Below are positions 51,173-60,642 of a stretch of DNA of 64,000 nt, one piece after another. The stretch is from Terriglobia bacterium (GTDB lineage Bacteria; Acidobacteriota; Terriglobia; UBA7540): the NCBI GenBank assembly GCA_035712365.1, contig DASTAW010000033.1:143604-207603 (forward strand). Direction: 5' to 3'. Under the pieces are notes generated by a model. The model was not told the DNA's origin and searched no databases. It worked only from the letters and a program-made list of their open reading frames with translations. Position numbers and translations under genes: made by a program. How positions within the stretch are numbered: the first letter of the stretch is position 1; each line of letters begins with the position of its first letter.

Positions 51173-51883
51173 CGTCAGCGAGTTGTCATCATAGAAGACG
51201 AAAAAGATATTGTCGATCTCGTCCGGTACAATTTCCGGAAGGAAGGATTTGACATCGAGAGTTTTTCGAGCGGCAGGGACGGACTGGAATACATCCGCCA
51301 TAATTCCGTTGACCTGGTCCTCCTCGACGTGATGCTGCCCGATGTTGACGGCACGGAGATTTGCAGGCGGGTGCGGGCGGATGAACGCCTGAAAGGGCTG
51401 CCTATTATTTTCCTGACGGCCAAAGGTGAAGAAATTGACCGTGTCGTTGGATTGGAGCTTGGGGCCGACGATTATGTTGTGAAGCCTTTCAGCCCGCGAG
51501 AACTGGTTGCTCGTGCAAAGGCCGTCCTGCGCCGCCGGGAGGCCGTGCCCGGCAAGGCGGAGATCATTGAACTGCCAGAGTTGCGGCTGGACTCGGGGAC
51601 GCGCGAAGTGAAGGTTCGCGGCCGTCTCATTCAATTAAGCGCGCTCGAATTCAAGCTGCTTCACTTTCTGGCTTCTCAGCCCCGGCGTGTGTTCACCCGC
51701 GAGCAGTTGCTTGACAACGTCTGGGGCGCGGACCGCTTTGTGACCCCTCGCACGGTGGACGTCCACATTCGGCGTCTCCGAGAGAAGATCGAAAAAAGTG
51801 GAGGGTCGCCTCAGTACGTGCAGACCGTGCGAGGGTCCGGATACCGGTTCTTTCCCGGCGATGCAGACTCTCGCGAGGATTGA
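51170..51883 (+). CDS. phoB: PhoB-type response regulator
   Basis: A 237-residue OmpR/PhoB-family regulator. The receiver has Asp9-Asp10-like acidic residues (IIEDEKDI), the phosphoacceptor Asp53 in VLLDVMLPDVDG, Thr83 and Lys105 (VVKPFSPREL). The winged-helix DNA-binding domain ends TVDVHIRRLREKIEKS...VRGSGYRFF. It pairs with the phoR gene 30 bp downstream, and the phosphate transport genes are nearby, so it is called PhoB. The start is GTG 51170; an open upstream extension is not conserved-looking, and a TATAAT box just before the GTG suggests leaderless translation. Confidence 0.9.
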   Translation: MRQRVVIIEDEKDIVDLVRYNFRKEGFDIESFSSGRDGLEYIRHNSVDLVLLDVMLPDVDGTEICRRVRADERLKGLPIIFLTAKGEEIDRVVGLELGADDYVVKPFSPRELVARAKAVLRRREAVPGKAEIIELPELRLDSGTREVKVRGRLIQLSALEFKLLHFLASQPRRVFTREQLLDNVWGADRFVTPRTVDVHIRRLREKIEKSGGSPQYVQTVRGSGYRFFPGDADSRED

Positions 51884-51913
51884 GCTTACAGCCGGCCCCT
51901 ATTCCGGACGCGC

Positions 51914-53692
51914 ATGGCCTTGACCAGCCCGATATTCCGCAAACTGCTGATCGCCTCTTTTCTCCTGATGGCAGGAACGCTGCTGGGCATGAATATTTAT
52001 TTCATCCGTTTCACCGCCCAGCTTCAAACTGAGAATATCCATCGCCGGTTGCAGGTGGAAGCGGAGGTCCTTGCAGGGGAGGCGGCAACGGTCCCGCCGT
52101 CGGCCCTCGAGAACTGGTCGCGTGAAGCACAGGTCCGTTCGCATGCACGCGTGGCGATCATCGATCCTCAGGGTATCGTTCTCGCTGACTCGCAGGGGAT
52201 CTCGAAGGGGTTCGCCAGCCGCGCCGACTTTGCGGAAGTCCAAAAGGCCCTCCAGGGAACGCCGGGGATGGCGGTGCGGCCTGACCCTGAGCTTAACCAG
52301 GAGCAGTTTTACCTGGCGATACCTCTTGTCTACCAGGGGAAACCGGCATATGCTCTGCAACTGCAAGTCCCGCTGACGGATGCCACGTCCGCGGCCGCGG
52401 CCTTGCACAATGAAATCTGGATTGCCTCGCTGGTTGCTCTGCTTCTCGCGCTGGCAATTGCATATTTCTTCTCGCGGTCTTTTACACGTCGCGTCAAAAG
52501 CCTCAAAACGTTTGCTGAGGACCTGGACAAAACGCCTTCCGCCCAGCGCTCGTTGGTGTACGGGAACGACGAACTGGGTGACCTCGCGCGCGCGCTCGAT
52601 CGGACAGGCTCCCGGCTGCGTGAGCTGGTTGACCGCCTGAGTCTGGAATCCGCGCGGCGCGAAAGCATTCTTGCCAGCATGGTGGAAGGAGTGGTGGCCG
52701 TGGACAGCAAGCTCAGGGTCACGTTCTGCAACAATGCGTTCCGCCGCGTCGTGGGGACTTCAGACTCCATACCGGAGAACCAGTCTCTGCTGGATGTCTT
52801 GCGCGACCCCGAACTGCTGAGTATGTTTACGCATGTGCTGGAATCCTTCCAGCCCTTGAAGCGGCGGGTCCGGCTTGCCGGCGCAGAAGGGCGCTCCTTT
52901 GAAGTGCAGGTGACCCCGCTCGCAGGGACGGTTCAAGGCGGCGCCATTGCGATTTTCTACGACATCACCGACCTGGAGCGATTAGAGCGCGTTAGGAGGG
53001 ACTTTGTCGCCAACGTTTCGCACGAACTGCGCACTCCCCTGACCGCCATCAGCGGCTATGCCGAAACTCTGTTGGACGGCGCGCTGGAAGACGAGGAAAA
53101 CAACAGACAATTTGTCGAGATCATCAAGTCCCGCGCCACCCGCCTGAGCAACATCGCGTCAGATCTGCTGGCGCTGTCGGAGCTTGAATCGGAAAGGCCC
53201 GCCGCTGAATCAAGGCCCGTTTCCGTGCGCTCGGCTGTTGATGCGGCCCTGAAGATGATCGAGCCAGCGGCCCGGCTTCGCGGGGTTGCCCTTACCAGCG
53301 GCGAACTGGATGAAGCCGAAGTGCTTGCGGAAAGAGGGCGCCTGGAACAGGCGCTGGTGAACCTGCTCGACAACGCCGTCAAGTTCAACCGTCCCTCCGG
53401 CGAAGTTCGTGTGGAGGTCAGAAGAGAAGCCGGTGGCCATGTTCGCATCATCGTCGCGGACACTGGCATTGGCATACCCTCCACTGATCTGTCGCGGGTG
53501 TTCGAGCGGTTCTACCGGGTGGATAAAGCGCGATCGCGTGAAATGGGCGGTACAGGCCTGGGACTCTCCATTGTCAAGCATGCCGTCGAGCGAATGAACG
53601 GCGCTGTGAGCGTGGAAAGCCGGTTGGGAAAAGGATCCACGTTCACGATTCTTCTGCCCACCTGTCCGCCCCAGGCACCTAAAACCTCCTAG
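51914..53692 (+). CDS. phoR: PhoR-type sensor histidine kinase
   Basis: A 592-residue membrane sensor. Two helices (about residues 10-31 and 168-187) flank an extracytoplasmic domain of about 135 residues. Then come a HAMP-like region (190-245), a PAS domain (about 250-355) and the kinase core: phosphoacceptor His370 in NVSHELRTPLTAI, N-box Asn487 in LLDNAVKFN, DTGIGIP near 517 and GGTGLGLSIVKHA near 545. PhoR normally signals low phosphate through PstSCAB-PhoU. The long extracytoplasmic domain differs from E. coli PhoR, which has almost none, and resembles Gram-positive PhoR. Direct sensing outside the membrane is therefore possible. Confidence 0.9.
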   Translation: MALTSPIFRKLLIASFLLMAGTLLGMNIYFIRFTAQLQTENIHRRLQVEAEVLAGEAATVPPSALENWSREAQVRSHARVAIIDPQGIVLADSQGISKGFASRADFAEVQKALQGTPGMAVRPDPELNQEQFYLAIPLVYQGKPAYALQLQVPLTDATSAAAALHNEIWIASLVALLLALAIAYFFSRSFTRRVKSLKTFAEDLDKTPSAQRSLVYGNDELGDLARALDRTGSRLRELVDRLSLESARRESILASMVEGVVAVDSKLRVTFCNNAFRRVVGTSDSIPENQSLLDVLRDPELLSMFTHVLESFQPLKRRVRLAGAEGRSFEVQVTPLAGTVQGGAIAIFYDITDLERLERVRRDFVANVSHELRTPLTAISGYAETLLDGALEDEENNRQFVEIIKSRATRLSNIASDLLALSELESERPAAESRPVSVRSAVDAALKMIEPAARLRGVALTSGELDEAEVLAERGRLEQALVNLLDNAVKFNRPSGEVRVEVRREAGGHVRIIVADTGIGIPSTDLSRVFERFYRVDKARSREMGGTGLGLSIVKHAVERMNGAVSVESRLGKGSTFTILLPTCPPQAPKTS

Positions 53693-53881
53693 TGCTGACC
53701 GGCGCCGCGGCCCACGCTTCGAGCGGGTCAACCGGGGCATTGTCCCGCGGACTTGCAATTTTCTTCGCAGAAGGTTAAGGTCGCTTTCGCCAGTGCCGCC
53801 AGCTATCTGAGGAAGCACGCATGGACGACTCGGAGGACTGCACGGGTTGCGCGGCGTTACACATTGGAAGCTGGGAGGCGA

Positions 53882-55156
53882 ATGATGAAACGCCGAACTT
53901 TTCTTCAGACAGCGGGACTAGGCGGTGCGGCTGCGGTGGCCGGGAGTGCAGGTGCGGGACCGGCGCCCGATACACCAAAGCCCGCGGGCCCTTCCTCCTC
54001 ATCATCGCCGGCAAGGAGTTCCGGAATGAAGATCACGCGCATTCGTTTTTACCATAATCCCCAGTCGCCGCCGTCCTTCAATCAAAGTTTCCACATCGTG
54101 ACCGTGGAGACTGACCAGGGAATCACTGGGATTGGCGAAGGCGGGTCGCCGGACACCATCCAACAATGCGCCGCCATGCTCATCGGCGAAGACCCCGCGC
54201 GCATCGAGCACTTGTGGCAGATGATGTTTCGTGGTTACTTCTATCCTGCCGGCCGCGAAAAGCTGGACGCCCTGGGGGCCATCGACCTGGCGCTTTGGGA
54301 CATCAAGGGCAAGGCGCTGGGTGTTCCGGTGTATGAGTTACTCGGCGGCCTTTCGCGTGACCACGTGGAGTGCTACTCAACCGGTTTCCCTCAGCAGGGA
54401 ACCCTCAAGGAAACTGCGCGCGCCTGTGTGGAAGCCGGGTTCCGCGCCTTCCGCTACGCCACCGCTGACCCGCCAAGCGGCCAGCCCTTCAATTCGCACC
54501 AAGCGGTCCGTAAGACCTATCAGGACTGCGTCGAAATTCGCGACGGCGTCGGCCCTGACGCTGACTGGGCGCTTGACTATCACACCCGGCTGGATTTCCC
54601 GGACGCGGTCCGTCTCTCCACATTGATCGAACCTCTGGAACCGTATTTTGCGGAGGACCTGGTGCGGTCAGAGGACCCCGGCGTTTATCGCGAATTGCGC
54701 GCGCACGTCAAGGTACCCATCGCCGTCGGCGAGCAGTTTGGAAGCAAGTGGGACGTCCGATGGCTCATCGAAAACCAGTTGATCGATTATGCGCGGGTGA
54801 CGCTGCCGAACGTCGGCGGCATCACCGAATATATGAAAATCGCCGCACTGTGTGATGCGCATTACGTCGGGCTCATCCCCCACTTTACAGGTCCGGTTTC
54901 AGAAGCGGCATTGGTCCATTGTTGCGGAGTTTTCGCCGGGCCAGTGATGATGGAGATGCTGGGCAACGGCGTCCACAATTACGACCACCTGCCGCAATTC
55001 TACGATTTTCGAAGCGGTAAACTCTGGCCCAACCGCCGGCCGGGGCTTGGAGTGGAGCTCGACACGAAACCGCTCAGGCTGGCGGCTGAAATCACGGAGA
55101 ATTCGCGTCCCATTCCCATGTTCCGCCGTCCTGACGGATCGATTACCAACTGGTAA
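53882..55156 (+). CDS. Exported mandelate racemase/muconate lactonizing enzyme-family protein
   Basis: A 424-residue enolase-superfamily enzyme. ATG 53882 (MMKRRTFLQTAGLGGAAAVAG) gives a Tat-like signal and has GGGAGG upstream. The mature protein shows HIVTVETDQGITGIGEG, the barrel ligands in DYHTRLDFPDAV (Asp then His), the Glu pair in EPYFAEDLVRSED and IAVGEQFGSKWD, and the late His in GLIPHFTGPVSEAAL. These fit the mandelate racemase subgroup, including sugar-acid dehydratases. It stands between phoR and the porin gene but has its own binding site, and seems unrelated to phosphate. The substrate is not readable. Confidence 0.88.
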   Translation: MMKRRTFLQTAGLGGAAAVAGSAGAGPAPDTPKPAGPSSSSSPARSSGMKITRIRFYHNPQSPPSFNQSFHIVTVETDQGITGIGEGGSPDTIQQCAAMLIGEDPARIEHLWQMMFRGYFYPAGREKLDALGAIDLALWDIKGKALGVPVYELLGGLSRDHVECYSTGFPQQGTLKETARACVEAGFRAFRYATADPPSGQPFNSHQAVRKTYQDCVEIRDGVGPDADWALDYHTRLDFPDAVRLSTLIEPLEPYFAEDLVRSEDPGVYRELRAHVKVPIAVGEQFGSKWDVRWLIENQLIDYARVTLPNVGGITEYMKIAALCDAHYVGLIPHFTGPVSEAALVHCCGVFAGPVMMEMLGNGVHNYDHLPQFYDFRSGKLWPNRRPGLGVELDTKPLRLAAEITENSRPIPMFRRPDGSITNW

Positions 55157-55656
55157 GACGGGACCCCGCCAGAATACGAAATTCGCGTCAGTGGCTGATC
55201 CGCCTGAAACGAGCGCGGAACGATCTCCGTTGCTACCGGCCAAAAACGACGCGTCGAGAACGCATCTTCGAGTGTTTTGTTTTGCCGCGCCAGCTTTCGC
55301 TCTAAAGTGCCTTCTGGAATCCTGCAACCTGCATAGATTCCAGGTTCTCTGCTCCTGCTCGCACGAGGCCGTCGCTTTGGTTCAACCCTGGCTGCAGCCC
55401 AGGCCTGGAATGTAACGGCACGTTCATCGATCTGTCATCAAGCCTTAACACTCATCCTTCATGATGGGAGCGTGAAAAGAACTAACGTACCAGGAGGCCT
55501 TGCTTCGAAGCGTGAAATTACCGCCCTATTGGTTCACCACAGAAACGACCCTTTCTACACCTTCACCGCGTGGCCGAGTCATGTGCTGACAACAAACTTT
55601 CAGTTTTCTTCGGCCTCGGCCCATATGAGAGTACTGAGAACAGACAAGGAGCAGAC
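55157..55656 (+). other. Intergenic region with PHO box upstream of the porin gene
   Basis: About 500 bp without a supported gene. Its main content is the four-unit PHO box at 55411-55454. Confidence 0.5.
55411..55454 (+). promoter_or_regulatory. PHO box, four 11-bp direct repeats
   Basis: Units TGTAACGGCAC, GTTCATCGATC, TGTCATCAAGC and CTTAACACTCA follow one another exactly every 11 bp, with hexamers at 55412, 55423, 55434 and 55445. They resemble the CTGTCAT and TTAACA half-sites bound by PhoB and PhoP. A CATGAT (55460-55465) lies 10 bp after the last hexamer and could be the -10 box. Confidence 0.7.
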
Positions 55657-57387
55657 ATGCATTCCAAAGTGAACAAGTCATGGCCGCGCGTGGGCGCTGC
55701 ACTCCTCGCCGCCTGCCTGTCAGGCGCGGTCCTCACATGGGCAGCGGAAAAGCCGAGCCCGGCCGGAGACATACCAAAGGCTCCCACGAAGCCTCTCAAT
55801 CATCGCAAACGCGCGAAATCGAAGAAGCGGGACCAGAACACGGCGAAAGCAAGTCAGAAAGGTCCGGCTGGCCGGGCGGACGAGATCGCCCAATTGAAGA
55901 AGCAACTGGCGCTCCAGCAGGAACAGATTGCACAGCTTTTCCAGGCGATGAATCGGTTGCAGGCGCAGGTTGCAATCACTGCGCATTCCACTGCGGAAGC
56001 GCCCGTCGCCCAGCCGGCGCCGAATGCGGCGGCATCAGCCGCACGACGAGCGAACACGGCGACGACGGCCTCAGCATCAGAAGCTGCTCCGCAATTCCCG
56101 TCAGCGGCAGAGGTGGCAAGCCTGAGTCCATTAGTTCCCACCGACTCCGAAACAGTGGAGAGCGAAACGGCCTCGAAGACGTCATCCAGCAATCTTCTGA
56201 ACGCATCAAATGCCGCGCAACCCGTGCCGGCTCAAGCAGAGAAGCATGAAAAACTGGGGCCCGTTGCCACGCAGGACATCAAGCTCGGCGCTACGTTCTA
56301 CGGTAACTTCTCGCACTACAATGAGACCGGCTTCGGTCCAGCGTTTCAGGACTTGCCCACTACCCACCTTGCCCCGGGAAACGATGGGTTCAACGCCTTT
56401 GAATTAACGCGGGGCTACATCAACTTCTTTTACTCGCCAAATGACAAGGTCACCTTGCGCATCACTCCCGACATCTATCGCGCAAGTGACGGCAGCCTCG
56501 CGTTCCGCCTGAAATATGGCTTCGTCGACTTGCAAAATATCTTTGGCAATGGCGCATTCAAGAAGGCCAAGCTCACCTTGGGTCAGACGACGGAACCCCT
56601 TGTTGACTGGGAAGAGGCTCTCAGCAGCCACCGATACACGTATCTCGTGCCTTGGAACTACCTGAGCTTGAGCTCGACTTATGACGGAGTCAAGCTGCAC
56701 GGTCCCCTCGAATGGAATGGAAAAGAGTACCTGGACTACGATTTGGGAGTCTTCAATACGGCCAGCTTCCACTCGCTCGAAACGAGCGACAAAAAGCAGG
56801 TCATGGGCCGGCTGACCTTTTATCCGTTCGGCACAACCGAGGACCGGACGGGCCTGGGATTCACGGCGTTTGAAAACTACGGTTACAACACGAAGCTGCC
56901 CTCACAGATAAGCACACCCCTCAACCGCTTGTCGCTGCTGGTGCATTATCAGAGCCATGACAAGGCATACCAGATCGCCTTCGAGTATCAGCTCGGGCGC
57001 AACGCGACGAGTACGGGCAACGTGTTCTCAGGCGCCGGCCCGGCAGCAGGCGACCCCTTCAACACCCTGGCGGGAACCGTTCTCGGTGGAACTCACACAC
57101 GGCAGCAAGGCTTCAACGTCTTCGGCCACGCGCGCCTGGGCCACTCGCCGTTTTCACTGTGGGGCCTCTTTCAGTACATTCAGCCGAACACAAACTTCCA
57201 GCCTTCTTCGGTCGGCCTGGCGGATAACCCGCTGGATTTCCAGCGCACCGTTGGTGGCATCGCCTACAAGGTCAACGACCACTTCGATGTTGCGTTCGGC
57301 GACCAGAGTTTTCACTGGATCCATCCCCAGGGGCAGACGGGGCCAGACACGAACGGAATTGTGATCTGGACCCAGTTCAACTACTAG
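55657..57387 (+). CDS. Outer-membrane phosphate-type porin with N-terminal coiled coil
   Basis: A 576-residue outer-membrane protein. ATG 55657, with AAGGAG upstream, gives a signal peptide (about residues 1-30). Residues 40-60 are very basic, 70-115 form a coiled coil (RADEIAQLKKQLALQQEQIAQLFQAMNRLQAQV) of the kind that anchors outer-membrane proteins to the cell wall or makes trimers. From about 215 a beta-barrel follows with alternating strands: GATFYGNFSHYNETG to the last strand IVIWTQFNY, ending in an aromatic residue. It lies next to pstS and has a PHO box, as OprP-type phosphate porins do. Ion selectivity is inferred. Confidence 0.78.
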   Translation: MHSKVNKSWPRVGAALLAACLSGAVLTWAAEKPSPAGDIPKAPTKPLNHRKRAKSKKRDQNTAKASQKGPAGRADEIAQLKKQLALQQEQIAQLFQAMNRLQAQVAITAHSTAEAPVAQPAPNAAASAARRANTATTASASEAAPQFPSAAEVASLSPLVPTDSETVESETASKTSSSNLLNASNAAQPVPAQAEKHEKLGPVATQDIKLGATFYGNFSHYNETGFGPAFQDLPTTHLAPGNDGFNAFELTRGYINFFYSPNDKVTLRITPDIYRASDGSLAFRLKYGFVDLQNIFGNGAFKKAKLTLGQTTEPLVDWEEALSSHRYTYLVPWNYLSLSSTYDGVKLHGPLEWNGKEYLDYDLGVFNTASFHSLETSDKKQVMGRLTFYPFGTTEDRTGLGFTAFENYGYNTKLPSQISTPLNRLSLLVHYQSHDKAYQIAFEYQLGRNATSTGNVFSGAGPAAGDPFNTLAGTVLGGTHTRQQGFNVFGHARLGHSPFSLWGLFQYIQPNTNFQPSSVGLADNPLDFQRTVGGIAYKVNDHFDVAFGDQSFHWIHPQGQTGPDTNGIVIWTQFNY

Positions 57388-57441
57388 AGCTTGGGGTGCA
57401 ATATGAAGAGGTTCCAGTCTGCCACACTACTTTAATGAACT

Positions 57442-57474
57442 CGTAACACGGCCTTAACATTCCTGTAACAATTG
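57442..57474 (+). promoter_or_regulatory. PHO box, three 11-bp direct repeats
   Basis: CGTAACACGGC, CTTAACATTCC and TGTAACAATTG repeat exactly every 11 bp, with hexamers GTAACA (57443), TTAACA (57454) and GTAACA (57465). The site ends 33 bp before the pstS start, as expected for a PhoB-activated promoter. Confidence 0.8.
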
Positions 57475-57507
57475 ACCACCAATCTCATGGAAGGAACCGA
57501 TATCAAA

Positions 57508-58563
57508 ATGAGACTTAAAGGCACTATCGCAGGCTTGGCTGTGACGCTGGCATTGATGGGGCTGCTCAGTGCTTGTAACCGGCAGGGGTCAGGTTCCGGC
57601 TCAGCTTCAGGTATGCTCACGCTGAATGCCGCTGGCGCCACCTTTCCTTATCCCATCTATTCCAAGTGGTTTAGCGAATACCAAAGGCTTCATCCAAACG
57701 TGGCTATCAATTACCAGTCCATTGGCTCCGGGGGCGGGATCCGGCAACTCCACGAAGGCACGGTGGATTTCGGAGCATCGGATGTTCCCCTCACGGACGA
57801 AATGCTGCGGGAACTAAACCTGCACGTCGTACAGTTCCCCACAGTGCTGGGTGCAGTAGTGCCCAGCTACAACATTCCAGGAATCGACAAGCAGTTGAGG
57901 TTCACGCCGGTGGCCCTGGCAGGCATCTATCTTGGCAAGATCACCAAATGGAACGCGCCAGAGATCCAAAAGAACAATCCCGGAGTAGCGCTTCCACCCA
58001 AAGATATCACCGTCGTTCATCGCTCCGATGGCAGCGGGACTACCTTTGTCTGGACCGACTACCTTTCGAAGATCAGCCCGGATTGGAAATCAAAGGTGGG
58101 CAGCAATACTTCGGTCCGCTGGCCGGTCGGCTTGGGCGGCAAAGGCAACGAAGGTGTGGCCGGTCTGGTCAGCCAGACGCCTTATGCCATTGGTTATGTG
58201 GAGCTGATCTACGCGCTCCAAAACAAGATGTCCTTCGGCCTTGTCCAGAACTCTTCGGGAAATTTCGTTAAAGCCAGTATGGAAACAGCCGGGCAGGCGG
58301 CAGCAGGTGCTGCGAGTGAAATGGCGAAAGATGTCCGGGTCTCGATTACCAACCCACCGGGGAAGAACGCTTACCCGATCTGCAGCTTTACGTATCTGCT
58401 GATCCCGATTCACATTCCCGACGCAACCAAGCGGGACGCGATTAAGGACTTCCTGCGCTGGATGCTGACTGACGGCCAGGGTATGGTGGAGAGTCTCGAT
58501 TACGCTCAATTGCCCGACTCAGTGAAGCAGCTCGATATGCAGCACATTTCCCTGATCAATTAA
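57508..58563 (+). CDS. pstS: Phosphate ABC transporter substrate-binding lipoprotein
   Basis: A 351-residue periplasmic binding protein. ATG 57508 starts a lipoprotein signal with lipobox LLSAC; a GGAAGGA is upstream. Phosphate-contact segments typical of PstS are visible: NAAGATFPYPIY, SIGSGGGIRQL, GASDVPL and HRSDGSGTTFVW. It delivers phosphate to PstCA. It is controlled by the PHO box at 57442-57474. The next gene, pstC, starts 225 bp further on, so a separate transcript or leader is possible. Confidence 0.95.
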   Translation: MRLKGTIAGLAVTLALMGLLSACNRQGSGSGSASGMLTLNAAGATFPYPIYSKWFSEYQRLHPNVAINYQSIGSGGGIRQLHEGTVDFGASDVPLTDEMLRELNLHVVQFPTVLGAVVPSYNIPGIDKQLRFTPVALAGIYLGKITKWNAPEIQKNNPGVALPPKDITVVHRSDGSGTTFVWTDYLSKISPDWKSKVGSNTSVRWPVGLGGKGNEGVAGLVSQTPYAIGYVELIYALQNKMSFGLVQNSSGNFVKASMETAGQAAAGAASEMAKDVRVSITNPPGKNAYPICSFTYLLIPIHIPDATKRDAIKDFLRWMLTDGQGMVESLDYAQLPDSVKQLDMQHISLIN

Positions 58564-58788
58564 TCAACCGCCGGTTGGAGAAGGGAGTGCGTGTGCTTGC
58601 CCGGATTGCCGGAACGTGGCTGCATGGAACCTAGTGAGCTTCGAAGCAGCGGCTCCGCTTTCGAAATCTGCTGCGGCCTGCCAGCAGTCGTCCTGTCAGG
58701 TTCCCATGAATGGGACACGTCATCGCGAATCCGCACGCGGTAGGTGTTTAGCCGTTGGGCCGTTCATCCTTGTGCCAGGTCACGTAGT

Positions 58789-59790
58789 ATGTCAATCATA
58801 CCTGTTTCGGCCGAAACTCCGATCCCGCCTCGGTTCCGAGCACCCAGACGCCGTTTAAGCTCCTACATTCAGAGGCTCCGGAGCGGGGACGAGATTGCTC
58901 ATCTGATCACCCTAGCCTTCGCCGCTGCCGTTGTTCTGATTACAGTCCTGCTGGTCTATGAATTGTGGACCCATTCGGCGTTACCCCGCCAGCGTTTCGG
59001 GTGGCGCTTTCTTGTGACGAGCACCTGGGACCCCGTCCTTGAGAACTTTGGGGCGCTACCGTTCATTTTTGGTACACTGGTTACCTCTGCAGTGAGCCTG
59101 GGGCTTGCGCTGCCTTTGGGAGTTGGAGCAGCTATATTTCTGGCGGAACTTGCCCCTCCACGGATTTCGCAGCGCCTGGCCTTTGTGATCGAACTTCTGG
59201 CCGCCGTACCCAGCGTGATCCTCGGGTTGCTGGGCATTTTCCTGCTAGTACCATTTCTCCGGACGGAAGTCGAACCCGTTCTGAAGGCTACGCTGGGCTT
59301 TCTGCCATTATTTCAGGGCCAGATTTATGGGATTGGGTTGCTTGCCGCAAGTGTAATCCTGACCATCATGATCATCCCCTTCATCATTTCGATATCGAGA
59401 GAAGTTCTGCTGGCTGTACCGGTTGACCAGCGTGAGGCAGCCCTGGCATTGGGGGCAACCCGCTGGGAGGCCACCTGGAGGGTGGTGGTGCCCTATGCAA
59501 AGACGGGAATCTATGGGTCGATTTTCCTGGCGCTGGCCCGGGCCCTGGGCGAAACGATGGCAGTCACCATGGTGATTGGAAATGACCCAAGAATCAGCTC
59601 TTCTTTGTTTGCCCCCGGCTATACGATTGCGGCCGTCATCGCCAACGAGTTTACCGAGGCTACGGGAAACCTTTACCTCCAGTCCTTGATCGAACTTGGA
59701 CTGGTGCTCTTCCTGGTGACAATCATAATCAATGCCCTAGCACGTGTGCTGATTGTGGTGACCACAAGACGAGGAACCGGGCACCCATGA
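58789..59790 (+). CDS. pstC: Phosphate ABC transporter permease PstC
   Basis: A 333-residue inner-membrane permease with six helices. The family EAA loop is AALALGATRWEATWRVVVPYAKTGIYGSI. It forms the channel together with PstA. The start ATG 58789 (MSIIPVSAETPIPP) is chosen over an upstream in-frame ATG at 58744; neither site is strong. Its stop overlaps the pstA start by four bases (ATGA). Confidence 0.93.
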   Translation: MSIIPVSAETPIPPRFRAPRRRLSSYIQRLRSGDEIAHLITLAFAAAVVLITVLLVYELWTHSALPRQRFGWRFLVTSTWDPVLENFGALPFIFGTLVTSAVSLGLALPLGVGAAIFLAELAPPRISQRLAFVIELLAAVPSVILGLLGIFLLVPFLRTEVEPVLKATLGFLPLFQGQIYGIGLLAASVILTIMIIPFIISISREVLLAVPVDQREAALALGATRWEATWRVVVPYAKTGIYGSIFLALARALGETMAVTMVIGNDPRISSSLFAPGYTIAAVIANEFTEATGNLYLQSLIELGLVLFLVTIIINALARVLIVVTTRRGTGHP

Positions 59791-60635
59791 ATTCCCGGCT
59801 TGGCTGGAGAAAATTCGTCAACGCCTTCATGCTTACCCTCACGGGGTTATGTGCCCTGCTGTCCGTCTCTGTGCTGCTGATTGTTCTCGGGTATCTTGCC
59901 TGGAACGGATGGCAGTATCTGACCTGGACTTTTCTCACCCATCTGCCTGCGCCAGTGGGCGAGTCGGGCGGCGGGATGGCAAACGCCATCGTGGGGAGCG
60001 CAAAGCTGCTTCTGATCGCGGCGATTACGGGTATTCCCACGGGCCTGCTCGGGGGCATTTACCTGGCTGAATTCGGTGGCAGGACGTTTAGCTTCCTGGT
60101 GCGGTATTCGGCAGACCTATTGAACGGAGTTCCCTCCATCGTGATGGGTATTTTCGCTTACACCGTGGTTGTCCTGCCGATGCACCACTTTTCAGCGCTG
60201 GCCGGCGGGTTGGCTTTGGGGGTGATGCTGATTCCCATCGTGCTGCGCAGTACGGAGGATTTCCTGAGGGCCGTGCCCAACCCTCTGCGCGAAGGCGCCC
60301 TGGCCCTGGGTGCGAGCAAATGGAAAGCAATCGCCACGATTGTGATTCCTGCGTCAATTCGCGCCATCGCCACTGGCGCTCTGCTGGGGCTTGCCCGGGT
60401 GGCGGGAGAGACTGCACCGCTGCTGTTTACAAGTTTCAACAACCAGTTCTGGAGCCATGGGCTGAACCAGCCCACAGCTTCGCTTCCAGTCATGATTTAC
60501 CAATACGCCATATCGCCCTACCCAGACTGGCACCGGCAGGCGTGGGCTGCCGGCTTCATCCTGCTGATGCTGGTGCTTATTGCTAATGTTGGGGCGCGAC
60601 TGATATTGTCTAGAAAGAGTCCGGCGCTGCGGTGA
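59787..60635 (+). CDS. pstA: Phosphate ABC transporter permease PstA
   Basis: A 282-residue membrane permease, partner of PstC. Six helices are present, with the EAA loop [33 protein letters not shown]. The start ATG overlaps the stop of pstC (ATGA), a sign of coupled translation. PstB begins 7 bp downstream. Confidence 0.93.
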   Translation: MNSRLGWRKFVNAFMLTLTGLCALLSVSVLLIVLGYLAWNGWQYLTWTFLTHLPAPVGESGGGMANAIVGSAKLLLIAAITGIPTGLLGGIYLAEFGGRTFSFLVRYSADLLNGVPSIVMGIFAYTVVVLPMHHFSALAGGLALGVMLIPIVLRSTEDFLRAVPNPLREGALALGASKWKAIATIVIPASIRAIATGALLGLARVAGETAPLLFTSFNNQFWSHGLNQPTASLPVMIYQYAISPYPDWHRQAWAAGFILLMLVLIANVGARLILSRKSPALR

Positions 60636-60642
60636 TAATGCT

